From Actinomadura sp. NAK00032 (GTDB lineage Bacteria > Actinomycetota > Actinomycetes > Streptosporangiales > Streptosporangiaceae), in assembly GCF_013364275.1 (NCBI RefSeq), contig NZ_CP054932.1:124001-188000 (forward strand): 64,000 nt of DNA, written 5' to 3'. This document shows, in pieces, positions 59,698 through 64,000 of the stretch (position 1 is the first letter of the stretch; every line of letters starts with the position of its first letter). The notes under the pieces were generated by a model. The model was not told the DNA's origin and did not search any database. It worked only from the letters and a program-made list of their open reading frames with translations. Made by a program: the position numbers and the translations under genes.

Positions 59698-59756
59698 AAC
59701 AGATTCGGCCCTTCGCGTGTTGCAAGCGGGTGAACCTCTAACCGAAGGGTTGCCCC

Positions 59757-60470
59757 GTGCGCGTTGAGATCTGGTCCGATGTCGTCTGCCCCTGGTGCTA
59801 CATCGGGAAGCGTCATTTCGAGAAGGCCCTCGAAGGGTTCGAGCACCGCGACCAGGTAGAGGTGGTGCACCGGTCGTTCCAGCTCGACCCGACGTTCCCG
59901 CCCGGTGAGACCGTCGAGGTGGCAGGCATGCTGGCGGAGAAGTACGGCATGACGCGCGAGCAGGCCGTCGAGATGAACCGGCAGATGGAGGAGCGCGCCG
60001 CCGGGGTCGGCCTGGAGTACCACCTGGAGGGCGGCCGCGCGGGCAACACCGTGGACGCGCACCGGCTCGTCCACCTCGCGGCGAAGCAGGGCATCCAGGA
60101 CGAGGTCGTCGAGGCCCTCTACAAGGCGCACTTCACCGACCGCCGCTCGGTGTTCGACCGCGACTCCCTGGTGCAGGTCGTCGCGGAGGCGGGCCTGGAC
60201 GCCGACGCCGCCCGCGAGGCGCTCGCCACCGGCGCGTTCACCGCCGACGTGGAGGCCGACCAGCGCGAGGCCGCCGCCCTCGGCGCGACGGGCGTGCCGT
60301 TCTTCGTCCTCGACCGCCGCTACGGCGTCTCCGGCGCCCAGCCGCCCGAGGCGTTCACGGAGGCCCTGAACCGCGCCTGGACGGACGCCAACCCCGCCCT
60401 CACCACCATCGGCGGCGACGCGGAAGCCTGCACCGACGACACCTGCGCCGTCCCCCCGCGCCAGCACTGA
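59757..60470 (+). CDS. DsbA-family (FrnE-like) oxidoreductase
   Basis: A 237-residue thioredoxin-fold protein, GTG start. It begins MRVEIWSDVVCPWCYIGKRH with the CPWC active site at 11-14, and shows the FrnE inserted helical domain (AHRLVHLAAKQG) and GVPFFVLDRRYGVSGAQPPE with the cis-Pro loop. A second CTDDTC motif near the C-terminus may resolve or bind a metal. There is no signal peptide, so it acts in the cytoplasm, possibly as a disulfide isomerase or in stress response. Confidence 0.92.
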   Translation: MRVEIWSDVVCPWCYIGKRHFEKALEGFEHRDQVEVVHRSFQLDPTFPPGETVEVAGMLAEKYGMTREQAVEMNRQMEERAAGVGLEYHLEGGRAGNTVDAHRLVHLAAKQGIQDEVVEALYKAHFTDRRSVFDRDSLVQVVAEAGLDADAAREALATGAFTADVEADQREAAALGATGVPFFVLDRRYGVSGAQPPEAFTEALNRAWTDANPALTTIGGDAEACTDDTCAVPPRQH

Positions 60471-60581
60471 CCCCGCTCGGGGGCCTTCGTGATCATTTCG
60501 TGCCGGAATTCTCGGTTTTCGTGGTAAACCGGCCGAATGTGAAGTGCGTCTCCTCCATGCACCTTGGATCATGGAGGCCCC

Positions 60582-62201
60582 GTGCGCCGATCGTCAGCCC
60601 TGCTCGCCACCGCCGCCCTCGCGGCATCGGTCCTGCTCGTCCCCGCGACCGCCGCCCGGGCGGACCCCACGGACGCCGTCCTGACGCTCGACTTCGACAG
60701 GCTGGCCAAGGACCGTGTCGTGAAGTTCACGCTGAAGGCACAGTCGGAGAGCGCCATCACCGGCGTGCAGGCGAAGATGCACTACCTGACTCCCGACGCG
60801 GAGCCGTACGCCACGGTGGACCTCGAACGCGCGGAGGGCACCGGGCACGACGGTGTCTGGACGGGGGAGTTCCGTCCCGACATCGACGCCCGCCCTGGCC
60901 TGACTCGCGTGGAGGTGGTGATGACCAGGGAAGACGGCGCCACCGTGACGCGGAACAACGGCTTCTACGATTGCTATACGACGACCGTCGTCGATTTCGC
61001 CAACGCGCCGGACGTCATCGACTTCGATCACTCGAAGGTGACGATGCGCGGCAAGGTCATGGTGCAGAGGTACCGCGAAGCCGCGCCGGAACCGGCGGCG
61101 GGCGCCAAGGTCGCCACACGGAGCGCGGACGACTCCGTGACAACGGGCGAGGACGGCTCCTTCTCCCTGACGACGAGTGGTGATCATGCTCCCAGCGTGA
61201 ACGTTCCCCGACAGGGGCAGCTCTGCGCCGCGTTCCACATCGCCTCGGTCACCGTGCAGCAGCAGGCCACGCAGATCACGGCGAAGATGACACCGGCGAC
61301 GGCGGTGGCGCCGTACACCGAGATGACCGTGGAGGGCAGGCTCGTCCGCCAGAGTTCCGCAGGACCGGTTCCCCTGGCCGATGCCGAGGTCCGGGTCCAT
61401 GTGCCCGCCGAGGTGGTCGACTCCCATCCCCGATCCGTGCGGACGTCGGCGGACGGCACCTTCCGGACGTACTTCAAGGCCGGCCGGAATGCCGGAGCGT
61501 CGGCAACCGTGGTCGCCAACTACTACGGCACGGGCTTCCTCACCGGCAGCCAGAGCGATGTCGGCACGCTGAACGTCCGGAACATCCCTGTGCTCAGCGG
61601 ATTCAACCCGGGGCCGGAGCCCCTCCCCTACGGCGATGGGATCCTCGCGCACGGCACGCTGGCCTTCCAGCCCTTCTACGACGACGACGCGAAGCTGCCG
61701 GTGTACCTGGAGTTCTCCCCCGACGGCAAGACATGGACGGTCTTCCAGAGCCGGACCCTGGACGAGCCGGGAAGCTTCTACTTCAACGACGACAAGCTCG
61801 TGAAGCAGGATGGTTACTGGCGCGTCCGCTACCCGGGCAACGAGCGGAACGCGCCCCTGATCAGCTGGGTCGACTACATCGACGTCAAGTACCGGACGTA
61901 CATGTACAACTTCAACGCCTCGCCGGAGCCGGTGAGCAAGGGGAAGACCATCACGGTCAAGGGGCTGCTGTACCGCTTCCGGGACACGGTGGACCCTGGC
62001 CCCGGTGCGAAGATCTCCGTCTACTTCAAGGCCAGCGGCACGTCCACGTGGAAGTGGATGGCCGACACCAAGACGGGAAGCGACGGGTGGTTCCGGAAGA
62101 CGTTCACCGCGTCCAAGGACGGCACGTGGATGGCGAAGTACCCGGGGAGCAGCACCTACATCGCCTCCAACGCGCCTACCGACTACGTGGACGTGCGCTG
62201 A
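60582..62201 (+). CDS. Secreted multidomain beta-sandwich protein of unknown function
   Basis: A 539-residue secreted protein. GTG 60582 follows GGAGG and opens a signal peptide ([19 protein letters not shown] with cleavage near ARA). The mature part seems to be several beta-sandwich units: [31 protein letters not shown] with [12 protein letters not shown], an [11 protein letters not shown] unit with [11 protein letters not shown], and a late [10 protein letters not shown] unit with [10 protein letters not shown]. The repeated x-D-G-x-F turns are like those of Ig-like/peptidase-associated repeats. Likely a surface or matrix adhesin-type protein; no enzyme motif. Confidence 0.6.
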   Translation: MRRSSALLATAALAASVLLVPATAARADPTDAVLTLDFDRLAKDRVVKFTLKAQSESAITGVQAKMHYLTPDAEPYATVDLERAEGTGHDGVWTGEFRPDIDARPGLTRVEVVMTREDGATVTRNNGFYDCYTTTVVDFANAPDVIDFDHSKVTMRGKVMVQRYREAAPEPAAGAKVATRSADDSVTTGEDGSFSLTTSGDHAPSVNVPRQGQLCAAFHIASVTVQQQATQITAKMTPATAVAPYTEMTVEGRLVRQSSAGPVPLADAEVRVHVPAEVVDSHPRSVRTSADGTFRTYFKAGRNAGASATVVANYYGTGFLTGSQSDVGTLNVRNIPVLSGFNPGPEPLPYGDGILAHGTLAFQPFYDDDAKLPVYLEFSPDGKTWTVFQSRTLDEPGSFYFNDDKLVKQDGYWRVRYPGNERNAPLISWVDYIDVKYRTYMYNFNASPEPVSKGKTITVKGLLYRFRDTVDPGPGAKISVYFKASGTSTWKWMADTKTGSDGWFRKTFTASKDGTWMAKYPGSSTYIASNAPTDYVDVR

Positions 62202-62215
62202 CGTAGGCTGCCCTG

Positions 62216-63022
62216 GTGGCCAAGGACTTCGATCTCTACGAGCGGGAGCTGTGGGCCGGGCGGGGCCCCGCGTACGAGCGGGGGTTCGCCCGGCTCACCC
62301 GCTACCTGGTCGGTCCGCTGCTGGACGCGGCCGGGGTGACCGGCGGGACGCGGTTCCTCGACGTCGGGACGGGCCCCGGGTTCGTCGCGCGGGAGGCGAC
62401 CCGGCGCGGTGCCGAGGTGTCGGCGGTGGACGCCGAGGCGAGCATGGCGGAGGCGGCCGGGCGGAACGTGCCCGGACTGGACGTGCGGGTCGCCGTCCTG
62501 CCGGACGTGCCGTTCGGCGACGGGACGTTCGACGCGGTCGCCGGCAACTTCGTCATCAACCACGTGAGCGACCCCGCCGCGGCGATCGGCGAGCTGCGGC
62601 GGGTGCTGCGGCCGGGCGGGCGGCTGGCGCTGAGCTGCTGGGTGATGCCGGGCAGCGGGGCCCTCGGGATCGTCCGGGAGGCGATCGAGCAGGCCGGGGT
62701 GCCGTGGCCGGACGACATCCCCGAGTCGCCGTTCATGGAGTACGGGGAGGCGGCGCCGTTCCGGCGGCTGGTGACGGAGGCCGGCGTCGCCGAGGTCGCC
62801 GTCGAGGAGGTGACCTGGGAGCACGTCGTCGACCCCGAGGAGTGGTGGGAGACGGGCGCGCTGTCCAAGGTCGGCACGAACGGCGTCATCGTCGGGCGGC
62901 AGGACGCGCAGACCGTCGCCCGGATCAAGGACGCCTACGACACGATCATCGCCGACTACGGGGTGGACGGCGGCAAGGTCGCGCTGCCCGCGCACGCGCT
63001 GCTGGCGAGCGGCGTCCGGTAG
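62216..63022 (+). CDS. SAM-dependent methyltransferase
   Basis: A 268-residue class I methyltransferase, GTG start. The SAM-binding motif I is [20 protein letters not shown], followed by acidic [10 protein letters not shown], motif [15 protein letters not shown] and [22 protein letters not shown]-terminal addition may select the substrate. The target is unknown. It starts 15 nt after the secreted protein gene and might be cotranscribed. Confidence 0.9.
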   Translation: MAKDFDLYERELWAGRGPAYERGFARLTRYLVGPLLDAAGVTGGTRFLDVGTGPGFVAREATRRGAEVSAVDAEASMAEAAGRNVPGLDVRVAVLPDVPFGDGTFDAVAGNFVINHVSDPAAAIGELRRVLRPGGRLALSCWVMPGSGALGIVREAIEQAGVPWPDDIPESPFMEYGEAAPFRRLVTEAGVAEVAVEEVTWEHVVDPEEWWETGALSKVGTNGVIVGRQDAQTVARIKDAYDTIIADYGVDGGKVALPAHALLASGVR

Positions 63023-63075
63023 AAGCGCCGTTATGCGCGCGCGGACGCGGGGCCCGTACCGGTAGCCTCGGGTCT

Positions 63076-64000
63076 GTGATTGACCTGCGAGCTCTTCGAG
63101 AGGATCCGGAGCGGCTGCGCGCGTCGCAGCGCGCCCGCGGTGAGGATGGCGCCGTCGTCGACCGGCTGCTCGACCTGGACGGGAGGCGCCGTTCCGCGCT
63201 GACCTCGTTCGAGCAGCTCAGGGCGGAGCAGAAGAGTTTCGGCAAGTCGGTGTCCAGGGCGAAGGGCGAGGAGCGCGACGCGCTGCTCGTCCGCGCGAAG
63301 GAGCTGGCGCAGCAGGTCAAGGAGCGGGAGGCGGAGGCCGACCGGCTCGGCGAGGAGCTCGACGCGCTGCTGAAGGGCGTCCCGAACCTCATCGAGGAGG
63401 GCGCCCCGCCCGGCGGCGAGCAGGACTTCGTCGTCCTGGAGCACATCGGCGAGCCCCCCGAGTTCGACTTCGAGCCGAAGGACCACCTGGAGCTCGGCGA
63501 GCGCCTCGGCGCCATCGACATGGAGCGCGGCGCGAAGGTGTCCGGCGCGCGGTTCTACTACCTGACGGGCGTCGGCGCGCGGCTCCAGTACGCGCTGCTG
63601 AACCTCGCCATGGAGACGGCCGTGGCGAACGGGTTCGTCCCGATGTACCCGCCGGTGCTGGTGAAGCCGGAGGCGATGGAGGGCACCGGGTTCCTCGGCG
63701 CGCACTCCGCCGAGGTGTACCGGCTGCCGGACGACGACCTGTACCTGGTCGGGACGTCGGAGGTCCCGCTCGCCGCGTACCACATGAACGAGATCATCGA
63801 CGAGCTGCCGCGGCGGTACGTGGCGTGGTCGTCGTGCTTCCGCCGCGAGGCCGGCTCCTACGGCAAGGACACGCGCGGCATCATCCGCGTCCACCAGTTC
63901 GACAAGGTGGAGATGTTCTCCTACTGCGACCCGGCCGACGCGCACGCCGAGCACCTGCGGCTGCTGGACTGGGAGAAGGACATGCTCGCCAAGGTCGAGC
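63076..64000 (+). CDS. serS: Seryl-tRNA synthetase, partial
   Basis: The first 308 codons of serS; the gene runs past the right edge. GTG start ([20 protein letters not shown]). The N-terminal long antiparallel coiled coil (about 30-105) that binds tRNA-Ser is followed by class II synthetase motifs: motif 1 region at [24 protein letters not shown] and motif 2 [20 protein letters not shown]. It charges tRNA-Ser with serine. TAGCCT about 13 nt before the start could be a -10 of a nearly leaderless mRNA. Confidence 0.96.
   Translation, partial: MIDLRALREDPERLRASQRARGEDGAVVDRLLDLDGRRRSALTSFEQLRAEQKSFGKSVSRAKGEERDALLVRAKELAQQVKEREAEADRLGEELDALLKGVPNLIEEGAPPGGEQDFVVLEHIGEPPEFDFEPKDHLELGERLGAIDMERGAKVSGARFYYLTGVGARLQYALLNLAMETAVANGFVPMYPPVLVKPEAMEGTGFLGAHSAEVYRLPDDDLYLVGTSEVPLAAYHMNEIIDELPRRYVAWSSCFRREAGSYGKDTRGIIRVHQFDKVEMFSYCDPADAHAEHLRLLDWEKDMLAKVE

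Noticed and set aside
1..64000. tRNA, rRNA, insertion sequences, prophage or integrase genes
   Set aside because: No cloverleaf-type TTCGA arms with acceptor pairing, no rRNA signatures, and no transposase, integrase or phage structural motifs were seen. The dispersed repeats at 41193 and 46725 carry no transposase.

Overview
The window is very GC-rich, dense with GTG starts and compact coding, and carries a typical actinomycete gene set: polyprenol-phosphate mannosyltransferases, a DUF4446 protein, pheA and serS near each other, XRE-DUF5753/DUF397 pairs, RsbW/RsbV-type regulators, an SSI-type inhibitor and a CsoR-type copper operon. The best guess is a chromosomal segment from a filamentous actinomycete, possibly of the Thermomonosporaceae/Actinomadura kind. 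The family-level call is inference; no rRNA, tRNA, CRISPR array, prophage or insertion sequence was seen.

Layout. 1-4.9 kb is an accessory zone: a partial PPOX-like gene, a coiled-coil membrane protein with a tail-anchored mini-protein, a membrane protein made of Gly-x-x-Ala-x pentads, a GNAT enzyme, an unknown protein, and a Fic-domain gene coupled to a small ORF behind a 17-bp operator-like palindrome. 5-14.4 kb is a run of small regulator/target modules: MFS and GNAT/SDR with a TetR, DHA2 exporter with a TetR, SnoaL-like, XRE-MmyB, metallo-beta-lactamase fold with a LysR, and a HisI-like protein. Several neighbours converge and overlap. 14.4-22.1 kb holds a secreted GH5 glycosidase with a TetR and tandem operators, an orphan solute-binding lipoprotein, an ECF sigma/membrane partner pair, and a NodB deacetylase-GT2 fusion. 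22.3-29.6 kb has TenA, an OYE/RidA operon with a MarR, a copper export operon (copZ, secreted His-rich protein, copA) with CsoR-like sites, and an Fpg/Nei glycosylase.

29.7-35.7 kb is a second accessory block: a LURP-one/scramblase-like protein, three overlapping small genes divergent from an XRE-DUF5753/DUF397 pair, a DUF4240 gene, and an AbiE-like nucleotidyltransferase plus wHTH pair preceded by inverted repeats. 35.7-42.9 kb holds an SSI-like lipoprotein, rhodanese, a TPP riboswitch controlling a CytX-type transporter, a PAS-GAF-PAS histidine kinase with an apparent in-frame insertion near its C-terminus, an RsbW-like ATPase with a probable CTG start, and arginine deiminase. 42.9-48.7 kb has an MFS transporter, two similar hairpins ahead of an orphan EF-Tu gene, a secreted EEP-fold protein, an acyl-CoA ligase and a small membrane protein. 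48.8-58.7 kb carries a two-component system, a STAS antagonist and a membrane glycosylation cluster (GT2, MptB-like, alkaline-phosphatase-fold membrane protein, GT87). 58.7-64 kb ends in pheA, a DsbA-family oxidoreductase, a secreted repeat protein, a methyltransferase and the 5' part of serS.

The observations most worth following are the two 56-nt hairpins with compensatory stem changes before the orphan tuf gene; the Fic protein with Gln in place of the catalytic His and its coupled partner; the AbiE-like pair with an enlarged antitoxin-position protein; the Gly-x-x-Ala-x solenoid-like membrane protein; the insertion inside the histidine kinase gene; and an inverted pair of ~140-bp dispersed repeats.
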